The translations under genes were made by a program, and so were the position numbers. 45,169 bases of DNA from UBA2942 sp045127535. GTDB lineage: Bacteria > Bacillota > Clostridia > Lachnospirales > Lachnospiraceae. Within the stretch, counting starts at the first letter, position 1. Each line of letters starts with the position of its first letter. The notes under the pieces were generated by a model. The model had not been told where the DNA came from. It did not search any database and saw only the letters and a program-made list of their open reading frames with translations. The stretch is from positions 1-45,169 of the forward strand of contig JBGVQN010000024.1 of assembly GCA_045127535.1 (NCBI GenBank). The letters are read 5' to 3'. Of the stretch, positions 31,139 to 38,769 are shown piece after piece.

Positions 31139-32384
31139 AAAGATAATCATTCAGCACAGGCTGCAGTCCTTCGCCCGCAATGTCCTGATACATTTTGGCA
31201 AAGCTGCGGTCGTCATTGATCTCAAACTGCTCGTCGCCTTTGGTGCTGTCTGCCTCCTTTCCTGCGTATTTGCTTTCATGGTCTCCAATGCCGGTGGAGA
31301 CGCCTGCAGAGACTTTGGTGGCTGCGATCTTCACGATTCCATTGCGGAAATCTGCACTTTCTCTGGAGGATACGGTGATCCCCACAAAAGGCAGGAATAT
31401 ACGATAGGCGCAGAGGATCTGGCACAGTTGTGTCTCATGAACATCCAGAGGGTTGATCTGCTCATTGTTGATAATGGGCCGCAGCCGTGGACAGGACAGG
31501 GACATTTCTGCCTGGGGATATTTTCTCTGTAAATAATATACATGCAGTGCGCTGGCAAGGGCATCCTTGCGGAAGTCGGAAAGTCCTAAGAGTGCAGAGC
31601 ATGCCACACCCCGCATACCGCCCATAAGGGCACGTTCCTGGGCATTAAAACGGTAAGGCCATACCCGCTTGTGTCCATGGAGGTGGAGGGTCTCGTATTT
31701 GGCAATGTCATAGGTCTCCTGAAAAACCGTCACATAGTCTGCACCGCACTCATGCAGATAGCGGTAATCCTCTGTATTCACCGGATAGATCTCAAGACCT
31801 ACCAGCCGGAAATACTTTCTGGCAAGCCTGCAGGCTTCCCCTATGTAGTGGATGTCACTTTTGCCGGGGCTTTCTCCGGTCAGGATCAGGATCTCCTCCA
31901 TGCCGGAGTCTGCAATAATCTGCATTTCCTGCTCGATCTGCTCCGGGGTCAGCCGCATGCGGTGAATGTGATTGTAGCAGTTAAAACCACAGTACACACA
32001 ATAGTTTTCACAGTAGTTTGCAATGTACAAAGGCGTAAACAGATATACGGTATTGCCAAAATGCTTTCTGGTGTCCAGTCTGGCCTTTTGCGCCATTTCC
32101 TCAAGAAATGGTTCAGCTGCAGGAGAAAGGAGCGCTTTGAAATCCTCCACAGAGCATCGGTCATGAGCCAGAGCTGCCTTGACCTCCCTGGCGGTATAGG
32201 CTGTGTAATCATAGGAGTGCATCTGTGACAGTACTTTTTCGCAGATGTCAGAGGAGATCTGCTCCATGCCCGGAAGATATGCCATGGGGTCTGTCCGGGC
32301 AGAGGGGTCGGTTTCCAGCCTGTGCTTTTTGGCAAGGGCTTCAGGAGATAAATGCTTAGAATCGATCAAAAACTGATTTTCCAT
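31131..32384 (-). CDS. thiH: 2-iminoacetate synthase (radical SAM)
   Basis: Radical SAM enzyme that cleaves tyrosine to give dehydroglycine for thiazole synthesis, used by anaerobes in place of ThiO. 417 residues from ATG 32384 (AGGAA upstream). The cluster motif CENYCVYCGF (CxxxCxxC) is present, followed by EILILTGESPGKSD. Works with ThiG, ThiF and ThiS encoded just upstream. Confidence 0.94.
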   Translation of the reverse strand: MENQFLIDSKHLSPEALAKKHRLETDPSARTDPMAYLPGMEQISSDICEKVLSQMHSYDYTAYTAREVKAALAHDRCSVEDFKALLSPAAEPFLEEMAQKARLDTRKHFGNTVYLFTPLYIANYCENYCVYCGFNCYNHIHRMRLTPEQIEQEMQIIADSGMEEILILTGESPGKSDIHYIGEACRLARKYFRLVGLEIYPVNTEDYRYLHECGADYVTVFQETYDIAKYETLHLHGHKRVWPYRFNAQERALMGGMRGVACSALLGLSDFRKDALASALHVYYLQRKYPQAEMSLSCPRLRPIINNEQINPLDVHETQLCQILCAYRIFLPFVGITVSSRESADFRNGIVKIAATKVSAGVSTGIGDHESKYAGKEADSTKGDEQFEINDDRSFAKMYQDIAGEGLQPVLNDYLYV

Positions 32385-32463
32385 GTGTTCCTCATTTCTG
32401 TGCGTTGGATGCACATAAGGTATTGGGTGATATTAGGGATGGCTGTCTGTAGGGATCTGCAGA

Positions 32464-33237
32464 TCAATTGTGCAGGAAGCCGGTTAAGGGATCAGAGGCA
32501 GACGCACCTCTGACCAATACCCGTCCAAGTCCCGACAGATAAGCTTTTCTCCCTGCTTCGATGGCCTGACGGAAGGCTGCTGCCATCAGAGGCAGATCTC
32601 CTGCAGTTGCAAGGGCAGTATTGGCCATAATGGCTGCAGCGCCCATTTCCATGGCTTCGCAGGCCTGGGAGGGTCTGCCGATGCCTGCATCTACAATGAT
32701 GGGCAGGTCGATCTCATCAATGAGGATCTGGATAAATTCTTTGGTGGCAAGGCCCTTGTTGGAACCGATGGGGGAGGCTAAGGGCATCACAGCAGCTGCA
32801 CCTGCACTGACCAGGTCACGTGCAGCATTCAGATCCGGGTACATATAAGGCATGACGATAAAGCCTTCTTTTGCCAGGATCTCTGTTGCCTTGATGGTTT
32901 CTGTATTGTCAGGCAGGAGGTATTTGGAATCCCGCATGATCTCTACCTTTACAAAGTCACCGCATCCCAATTCTCTGGAAAGGCGGGCAATGCGCACTGC
33001 TTCTGCTGCATTTCTGGCGCCGGAGGTATTGGGGAGCAGGGTGACACCCTGTGGAATGTAGTCAAGGATATTTTCCTGATCTTTGGTATTGGCACGGCGC
33101 AGCGCCAGGGTGATGATCTCTGCACCTGCGTCTCTGACAGCGGCTTCGATCAGGTTTAAAGAGTATTTGCCTGAGCCCAGGATAAATCTTGAGTGAAATT
33201 CATGACCGCCTATGATCAAATTGTCATTTGTCTGCAT
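32464..33237 (-). CDS. thiG: Thiazole synthase
   Basis: Forms the thiazole phosphate ring from deoxyxylulose phosphate, dehydroglycine and ThiS thiocarboxylate. 257 residues, TIM barrel: FILGSGKYSLN, LALRRANTKDQENIL, LPNTSGARNAAEAVR and VMPLASPIGSNKGL. AAGGAG precedes ATG 33237. Separated from thiF by a palindromic repeat. Confidence 0.95.
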   Translation of the reverse strand: MQTNDNLIIGGHEFHSRFILGSGKYSLNLIEAAVRDAGAEIITLALRRANTKDQENILDYIPQGVTLLPNTSGARNAAEAVRIARLSRELGCGDFVKVEIMRDSKYLLPDNTETIKATEILAKEGFIVMPYMYPDLNAARDLVSAGAAAVMPLASPIGSNKGLATKEFIQILIDEIDLPIIVDAGIGRPSQACEAMEMGAAAIMANTALATAGDLPLMAAAFRQAIEAGRKAYLSGLGRVLVRGASASDPLTGFLHN

Positions 33238-33267
33238 TGTGTACTCCTTCTTTTTATTACTATGTAT

Positions 33268-33512
33268 TAGGGGATTGCGAAATATCTTACCGGACGCTTT
33301 GTGAAGTGCCTGTCAGAAAATATTTTCTCATGACGTATCATTTATGATACGTTTGGCGCGCTCTCGCTTCGGTAAAAACGCAGCGGTACTAATAAATTTT
33401 GCACCTACGGCGCAAAATTTAAAGTGCCGGCGTTTTTAAGAGCCTGCTTAGAAAATATTTTCTGACAGACACTTCACAAAGCTGATGTTGAATACAGTTT
33501 CGCAATTACCTA
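33268..33512 (-). repeat. Nested palindrome D between thiF and thiG (fullest copy)
   Basis: The outer ends TAGGGGATTGCGAAAT and GTTTCGCAATTACCTA are imperfect inverted repeats of each other. Inside come CTTTGTGAAGTGCCTGTCAG and its mirror, then an extra perfect hairpin ACGTATCAT-TT-ATGATACGT (33333-33352) absent from the 29.5 kb copy, then the shared core with CTCTCGCTTCGGTAAAAACG and an imperfect central hairpin (TTTTGCACC/GGCGCAAAA). It shows how the short ATTGCGAAA units and the core units combine. Confidence 0.85.
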
Positions 33513-33577
33513 ATCATGATGCATGGATAGTGCGGATTCCCGATCAGCAGTCAGGACGTTAGCCGGTTGGCTGCATT

Positions 33578-34222
33578 TTAGGGGGCATATTCTTCTGCAA
33601 GGATGCGCAGCACCATGTGTGCCTGATGGCCGGCACAGATCATGACCCGGGAGGAAATCAGTCCGATGTCCTGAGATACGTCACTGACCTCATCTCCACA
33701 CAGGTAAAAATGCTTTGTGATTTTACGGGTGTGTATCAGGTTGCCGGAGCCAAGTCCTGCCATGCCGGAGGCAGAGACCAGATATTTGTCCGGCAGCTGC
33801 TCCAGTACACCGTTTACCAGCATGGCTTTTTCTTCGGGCTGGTCAAAGGCTTCACAGATAATGTCTGCATCCTGCAACAGTGCCTTCAGATTCTGTTCTG
33901 TAAGGCGCAGGGGATAGGGGATGACCTCTGTATAGGGGGCAATGGCTGCCAGGTTGTCCCGTAAAGCCATGGATTTATCCTGACCGATCTGGGAGACAAA
34001 GTATTGCTGGCGGTTTAGATTGGACAGGTCTACTTTGTCAAAATCTATGAGATACAGCTTTCCAATCCCGGCTCTGGCCAGGGCTACAGCAATGTGAGAG
34101 CCAAGTCCTCCCAGTCCGCAGACTGCAACAGAGGCTTGGGTCAATCTGCGCTGCAGATCTGCGCCATGTCTGCTTGCCAGGGACTGGAGCATTGCTTCCT
34201 TGGTAGGTATGGTGTGGTTCAT
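33578..34222 (-). CDS. thiF: Sulfur carrier adenylyltransferase
   Basis: Activates the ThiS C-terminus as an acyl-adenylate. 214 residues: VCGLGGLGSHIAVALARAGI, then DFDKVDLSNLNRQQYF and the later SGMAGLGSGN. The short length and the absence of a CxxC zinc pair mark the clostridial ThiF subtype. It follows thiS directly. Confidence 0.9.
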   Translation of the reverse strand: MNHTIPTKEAMLQSLASRHGADLQRRLTQASVAVCGLGGLGSHIAVALARAGIGKLYLIDFDKVDLSNLNRQQYFVSQIGQDKSMALRDNLAAIAPYTEVIPYPLRLTEQNLKALLQDADIICEAFDQPEEKAMLVNGVLEQLPDKYLVSASGMAGLGSGNLIHTRKITKHFYLCGDEVSDVSQDIGLISSRVMICAGHQAHMVLRILAEEYAP

Positions 34223-34277
34223 GGGGATCCTCCATTTGTATGAGATGGGGTGAGCGTATTGGCATTGAACCGGGGCT

Positions 34278-34472
34278 TCAGCCTCCCCCTACAAAGCTGA
34301 CCACCTCCACTACGTCTCCGTCCTGCAAAATGGTCGTGCTGTATTGCGCTTTAGGGACGACAGCATCATTTCGCTCTACTGCCACCCGTTTGGGGTCATA
34401 ATTGGCAGCGGTCAGGTACTCTGCCAGTGTCATACCGGCAATGTCATGGTCTGTTCCATTGATTGTTACCAT
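34278..34472 (-). CDS. thiS: Sulfur carrier protein
   Basis: 64-residue ubiquitin-like sulfur carrier ending in the essential Gly-Gly (VVSFVGGG). ATG 34472 is chosen because AGGAGGA lies just upstream; a longer frame from 34532 has no family support. It is the first gene after the TPP riboswitch. Confidence 0.93.
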   Translation of the reverse strand: MVTINGTDHDIAGMTLAEYLTAANYDPKRVAVERNDAVVPKAQYSTTILQDGDVVEVVSFVGGG

Positions 34473-34571
34473 CTGTATTTCCTCCTGTATAAAATAGAAT
34501 TGCAGATATTTCTGCAAAAGGTCCGTTTTCACAACAAGGTCTTATTTGAGAGAGCAGGGCGTTTTGGACAA

Positions 34572-34605
34572 TAAAAAGGGGAAGCTACCAAACCGGTAAC
34601 TTCCC
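34572..34605 (-). terminator. TPP riboswitch expression platform (terminator)
   Basis: On the minus strand, GGGAAGTTACC pairs with GGTAGCTTCCC (34595-34605 and 34579-34589) with a short loop, followed by CTTTTTAT. It lies between aptamer and thiS. Confidence 0.85.
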
Positions 34606-34630
34606 GCAAAATCAATATGTGCAGTGCTAA

Positions 34631-34714
34631 GTGTCCCTACGTTGGCATTATCCAAATCAGGTTATGGGTCGAAGGTCACACCTTCCTCTCAGCCTGTATA
34701 CAAGCTCCCCCTTG
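34631..34714 (-). promoter_or_regulatory. TPP riboswitch (THI element)
   Basis: Read on the minus strand it carries GGGGAGCTTG, CAGGCTGAGAGGAAGGTGTG, ACCTGATTTGGATAATGCCA and ACGTAGGGA, the classic THI-box order. It shuts off the operon when thiamine pyrophosphate is plentiful. Confidence 0.96.
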
Positions 34715-34730
34715 TGCAATTGTTGCGGAT

Positions 34731-34759
34731 ATTATAGCGCGTTTTGGGGGGAAATGCAA
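34731..34759 (-). promoter_or_regulatory. Promoter of the thiamine operon
   Basis: On the minus strand TTGCAT (34759-34754) and a perfect TATAAT (34736-34731), spaced by 17 bases, directly precede the riboswitch. Confidence 0.8.
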
Positions 34760-34856
34760 ATTGTTTGTTGCAAATTTGGTGAAGTATGATTTACCAAATG
34801 GTACTGGACTAAAAAGCATTCAATGATATAGTGTACTTAAAAGTGGAGGGGCTTAT

Positions 34857-35195
34857 ATGTTTCAAATAACAGAGGATGATTTATATGTGATTTTAAACAA
34901 TTTTTACTCAACTTATTTTGTGAATTACCTGGAAGAAGTTTTAGCCGATGAAAAAGAAGAATATTCTGCTGTGACACTTTTTCAGGGGATGAACTATTTT
35001 ATGGGACTTTGTGCAAACTTGAATATCCAATTGCATTTTAGAAGTATAGAAGAATATATGGTACAGAATTATGAAAACGGAACGGATTTGTATGGAAATT
35101 TGAATCAAAAATATTTGAAAGAATTAAATGGATATCAAATGCCCGATCTCACATTTCAGGAAAAAAACAGTATACCGGAATTCCTCCATACCTAG
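34857..35195 (+). CDS. Protein of unknown function
   Basis: 112 residues, acidic, rich in Tyr, Asn and Glu (YLEEVLADEKEEYSAVTLFQ), no signal peptide or membrane segment. Not recognised. GGAGGGG precedes the ATG at a normal distance, which supports translation. It is divergent from the thiamine operon and lies just upstream of the sigma-factor promoter. Confidence 0.65.
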   Translation: MFQITEDDLYVILNNFYSTYFVNYLEEVLADEKEEYSAVTLFQGMNYFMGLCANLNIQLHFRSIEEYMVQNYENGTDLYGNLNQKYLKELNGYQMPDLTFQEKNSIPEFLHT

Positions 35196-35247
35196 AAGAA
35201 AAAATACAATGTCCTGAAAAATCTGTCCTGAAAAATTTTCCAGTATT

Positions 35248-35277
35248 TGTGACCCTGCTCTTGGCAGGATCGTTATC
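35248..35277 (+). promoter_or_regulatory. Putative ECF sigma promoter (autoregulation)
   Basis: TGTGACC (35248-35254), 16 bases, then CGTTATC (35271-35277). The AAC/ACC-type -35 with N16 and a CGT-type -10 is the usual plan of group IV sigma promoters; it sits 29 bases before the ECF sigma gene. The spacer contains a CCTGC/GCAGG inverted repeat. Confidence 0.5.
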
Positions 35278-35305
35278 TATATAGAAACCACAAAGGAGAG
35301 CATGC

Positions 35306-35791
35306 ATGAAACCAGTGGCATACGATCAGGAACGCAGCTTCGAATATAAGTATGAAATTTACAAGAAACTGCTGTTTCGAATTGCCTATGCGTATATGGA
35401 AAACACTCCTGACACAGAGGATATCCTGCAGCGGGCATTTATAAAATTATTGAACTATGGTAAAGCGTTTCCTTCTGAAGAAGATGAAAAGCGTTGGCTC
35501 ATACGAATCACCATCAATCTGTGCAAGGATGAAAAAAGAAGCTTCTGGAACCGCAACCGCTGTTATATGGAAGAATTGGAGCAGACATCCTATTCCCAGG
35601 AAGAACGTGAGGTGCTTGCAGAGCTGCATGCGCTGCCGGACAAGTATAAGGTCTGCATTCATCTGCATTACATAGAAGGATATTCCGTAGCGGAAATCAG
35701 CAGCATTTTGAAGATCAGTGAATCCGCAGTAAAAATGCGGTTGAAACGAGGACGTGAAAAGCTGCGCCTGGAATTGGAGGAAACTGTATGA
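35306..35791 (+). CDS. RNA polymerase sigma factor, ECF subfamily
   Basis: 161 residues. Region 2 (about 20-85; LFRIAYAYMENTPDTEDILQ, then RWLIRITINLCKD) and region 4 (about 100-155; YIEGYSVAEISSILKISESA, then VKMRLKRGREKLR) are clear. AAAGGAG precedes the ATG. The stop overlaps the start of the membrane protein gene that follows (ATGA), the classic sigma/anti-sigma coupling. The regulon probably includes this cluster. Confidence 0.93.
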   Translation: MKPVAYDQERSFEYKYEIYKKLLFRIAYAYMENTPDTEDILQRAFIKLLNYGKAFPSEEDEKRWLIRITINLCKDEKRSFWNRNRCYMEELEQTSYSQEEREVLAELHALPDKYKVCIHLHYIEGYSVAEISSILKISESAVKMRLKRGREKLRLELEETV

Positions 35792-37239
35792 AATTAAATT
35801 CCTATCGTGCATTATTTGAAAAACTGGATACCAGACCCCAGTTGGATGAAAAAATTCTGGCAATGGCAAAGGATGCAAAAGAGGGCAATATGGATTTTGA
35901 GGAAACTGCTGCCTTTCAAGGGGTGGAAATTGCGCCGCAGAAGAGGAAAAGTCTGAAAGGCAGGATATCCAGGGGCTTTATGAAAGTGGGTGTGTGTGCA
36001 GTTGTCTGTGCTTTGATGCTGTTAATTGTATGGGGGCCTATGCAGAAAGGAGGCGTGGGCGGCAATGATTCCTACACATCTGCTGTATATGAAGAATCCA
36101 TGGTGCAGACAGATATGACAGCTTCCTGGGAGTCCATGGAAACCACAGGACTGGTATCAGATGGGGCAGAGGAAACAGCCACACAGGCATCTACAGAGGA
36201 AGCCGGTGAGATCACAATGCCCCAGGAGATGCAGGAAATTCCTGAATTTACCGGTGAACTGGATTTTACATATGTATTTGATACAGATGCCCAGGGAGAG
36301 TTGGGAGATACCAGCAATAAAGCATATACACAGGAGGGGTATTATCATTTGGAACAGGAGCTGGACGGGGAAATGCTGTGTTTTCGGACACAGACATCTT
36401 TTCAATCTGTTCCTGTCTGCAGTAAGAGCGATTGTGCCCATCATGGAGAAGACTGTGATGCTTATTTTAGCTGTGAAGAGTATCCAATGAGCAGGATCTG
36501 GTACAATCAGGGGAATTTGTATGTGTTAAAGCTGGAGGAAGAGTATTTCTGTGTTTACAAGGTCAGCTCAGATGGGGCAGTGAGAGAAAAATCCTGTACG
36601 CTGATGCGTCAGTGCGTGGAACAACATGTGTATGCAGATGGAACCACATCCACTTCATATTATTTTCCAACGGTACAGATTCACAGAGGATATGTGTATT
36701 TTACAAATGCGTATCCGGGCTGCGAAGGATGCAGTCTGTATCGGGTAAAATTAGACAGCCAGGAAGAACCAGAGGTATTGTTTACTCTGTCCGGATCATC
36801 TCCCTCCATATATAATCTGAGACCTTATGGAAAATATGTGTTATTTCAGATGGGAGATGTGGATGAAAGTGAGGAAGACTGCTCTGTTGGGGTCTATGTC
36901 TATGATACAGAAGAAGGAACCATCAGCAGAATGAGTGAAGAAGCAAGATGGCAGTATTGTATCTACAAACAGGATTTGTATTATTACGATGAGCAGTTCA
37001 ATGTGATTAAGAAAGATCTGGAAACCGGTGAAGTGTCTGTCTTCTATGAAAATCCAGATGAACAGGAAGAAGATGTGATGTATGAGGTAAATGTATTTTC
37101 CCATGGAGATGAACTGGTACTCTCAATAGAAAATATGAATACAAGATATGGTACCCAGGTTGTATTTGATGAAACTGGTACAGTAATATCTATATTGCAG
37201 AAAAAGGATGGACTGCTTCATCCATATACATTGGAATAG
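35788..37239 (+). CDS. Membrane protein, probable anti-sigma factor with large outer domain
   Basis: 483 residues. A cytoplasmic N-terminal part (1-65) is followed by one membrane segment (about 70-90, KVGVCAVVCALMLLIVWGP), a Ser/Thr/Glu-rich linker and an outer domain of about 330 residues. The outer domain starts IPEFTGELDFTYVFDTDAQG and has a cysteine/histidine cluster VCSKSDCAHHGEDCDAYF, then repeated strand-rich blocks that may form a propeller. This outer domain is repeated in the next gene's product. Coupling to the sigma gene and topology suggest an anti-sigma factor; no zinc-binding HxxxCxxC is seen in the inner part. Confidence 0.75.
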   Translation: MKLNSYRALFEKLDTRPQLDEKILAMAKDAKEGNMDFEETAAFQGVEIAPQKRKSLKGRISRGFMKVGVCAVVCALMLLIVWGPMQKGGVGGNDSYTSAVYEESMVQTDMTASWESMETTGLVSDGAEETATQASTEEAGEITMPQEMQEIPEFTGELDFTYVFDTDAQGELGDTSNKAYTQEGYYHLEQELDGEMLCFRTQTSFQSVPVCSKSDCAHHGEDCDAYFSCEEYPMSRIWYNQGNLYVLKLEEEYFCVYKVSSDGAVREKSCTLMRQCVEQHVYADGTTSTSYYFPTVQIHRGYVYFTNAYPGCEGCSLYRVKLDSQEEPEVLFTLSGSSPSIYNLRPYGKYVLFQMGDVDESEEDCSVGVYVYDTEEGTISRMSEEARWQYCIYKQDLYYYDEQFNVIKKDLETGEVSVFYENPDEQEEDVMYEVNVFSHGDELVLSIENMNTRYGTQVVFDETGTVISILQKKDGLLHPYTLE

Positions 37240-37357
37240 CAGATGGTTGAGACATGCCTGAAAGGGATGTTCCTGGATTTTTGTTCCTATTTGTAAGAGG
37301 AATGAACAGACACAGCTTTTTGGGAACAGCACCGGATTATGAAAGGAGATATTGGAT

Positions 37358-38569
37358 ATGGGAAGAAAAAGAATGTTATTATCCATGGGAGTATGTTTTG
37401 CATTGGCTATGACTGGATGCAGTACAGCGGGAGAGGAAGCGTCATCTGAGACATCTGCAAGACTGACTGCAGATGTATTGGAGGAAACCACCATACCGGA
37501 ATCCACAGAGGAAGATGTGCAGATTATATTATCAGAAGAACTGCAGGGGATTCCAGAATTTACCGGGGAGCTGGATTTTACATATGTGTTTGATACAGAT
37601 GCCCAAGGAGAGTCAGGGGATACCAGTAATGTGGCATATACACGGGAAGGATATTATTATTTGCAGCAGTTGGAAATGACAGAGGGTATGATGCTGTATT
37701 ATTATGACTGGGAGTCCGGTCAGTCCGTTCCTGTGTGCAGTAAAAGCAACTGTAATCATAAAGGAGAGGGGTGTGATGGGTACTTTGATGGAGCGGAGTA
37801 CCCGCTTACCCGGTTGTGTTACAATCAGGGGAATTTGTATGCAGTAAAGCAGGATGGGGATTATTTCGGTATTTACAAGATCAGCGAAGATGGGGCGGTG
37901 AGGGAGAAATCCTGTACTCTCATGCGTCAGTATGTGGAAGAACAAGTATATGATGACGGAACCACAACAACTTCTTATCATTATCCAACTGTGCAGATTC
38001 ATAGGGGATATGTTTATTTTACAGACTGTTATCCGGGATGCAAAAGCTGTGGGCTTTACCGGGTAAAATTAGACAGCCAGGAGGAACCGGAAGTATTGTT
38101 TACCCTGTCAGAAAATTCTCCCCATATATATAGCCTGACTGCCTATGGCAGATATGTGTTATTTAAAATGGGAAATTTTGATGACAGTTATGTGAATTTT
38201 TCTGGTGGCCTTTATGTCTATGATACCCAGGAGGGAACCATTAGCACCATAGGGGAAGGTTTATTTTCCGGGTCTTGTATTCTAAATCAGTCATTGTATT
38301 ATTATGATTCCCAGAATAATATTCTCAAGCAGGATCTGGAAACCGGTCAAGTCATTCTGTTTTATGAAAATGCAGAGGAACAGGATGTGTATGACAATTA
38401 TAATTATGAGAAAAAACTGTTTTCCTACGGAAGTAAACTGGTTTTTTCATTTAATAACCGGGAAACAGGATATTGTAAACAGATCGTATTGGATGAGAAT
38501 GGGGCAGTTATATCTACACTTGAGGGATATGAGGAAGAGGATATGCTTCATCCATATACATTTGAGTAG
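37358..38569 (+). CDS. Lipoprotein homologous to the outer domain of the anti-sigma-like protein
   Basis: 403 residues from ATG 37358, preceded by AAGGAG. Signal peptide with lipobox ALAMTGCS, so lipid-anchored. The mature part matches the preceding protein from IPEFTGELDFTYVFDTDAQG through VCSKSNCNHKGEGCDGYF to the C-terminal LHPYT, with long identical stretches such as RVKLDSQEEPEVLFTLS, so the two arose by duplication. The shared domain's function is unknown; the two could compete for one ligand. Confidence 0.85.
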   Translation: MGRKRMLLSMGVCFALAMTGCSTAGEEASSETSARLTADVLEETTIPESTEEDVQIILSEELQGIPEFTGELDFTYVFDTDAQGESGDTSNVAYTREGYYYLQQLEMTEGMMLYYYDWESGQSVPVCSKSNCNHKGEGCDGYFDGAEYPLTRLCYNQGNLYAVKQDGDYFGIYKISEDGAVREKSCTLMRQYVEEQVYDDGTTTTSYHYPTVQIHRGYVYFTDCYPGCKSCGLYRVKLDSQEEPEVLFTLSENSPHIYSLTAYGRYVLFKMGNFDDSYVNFSGGLYVYDTQEGTISTIGEGLFSGSCILNQSLYYYDSQNNILKQDLETGQVILFYENAEEQDVYDNYNYEKKLFSYGSKLVFSFNNRETGYCKQIVLDENGAVISTLEGYEEEDMLHPYTFE

Positions 38570-38586
38570 CCTGATGTTTTTAAATT

Positions 38587-38655
38587 AGACAATTGCGAAA
38601 CACCTTACCAGGTACTTTCCAAAGCTGATACCGAATGCAGTTTCGCAATTACCTA
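38587..38655 (+). repeat. Short ATTGCGAAAC-type palindromic repeat, copy 1
   Basis: Begins AGACAATTGCGAAACACC and ends GCAGTTTCGCAATTACCTA, with CTTTCCAAAGCTGATACCGA between. Followed after nine bases by copy 2 in the same direction. Confidence 0.85.
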
Positions 38656-38664
38656 TATATTTTT

Positions 38665-38732
38665 AGGCAATTGCGAAACACATTACAGGTACTTCCCCAA
38701 GCTGATATTGAATACGGTTTCGCAATTACCTA
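38665..38732 (+). repeat. Short ATTGCGAAAC-type palindromic repeat, copy 2
   Basis: Begins AGGCAATTGCGAAACAC and ends GGTTTCGCAATTACCTA. Differs from copy 1 at scattered positions, so the duplication is not very recent. It lies just upstream of the transporter genes; no separate promoter for them was recognised. Confidence 0.85.
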
Positions 38733-38769
38733 CTATATATTTTTTATATGAGGAAAAGGAGACTGTCAT

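Noticed and set aside
29813..31219. Plus-strand frames opposite thiE and tenI
   Set aside because: They are antisense shadows of well-supported thiamine genes.
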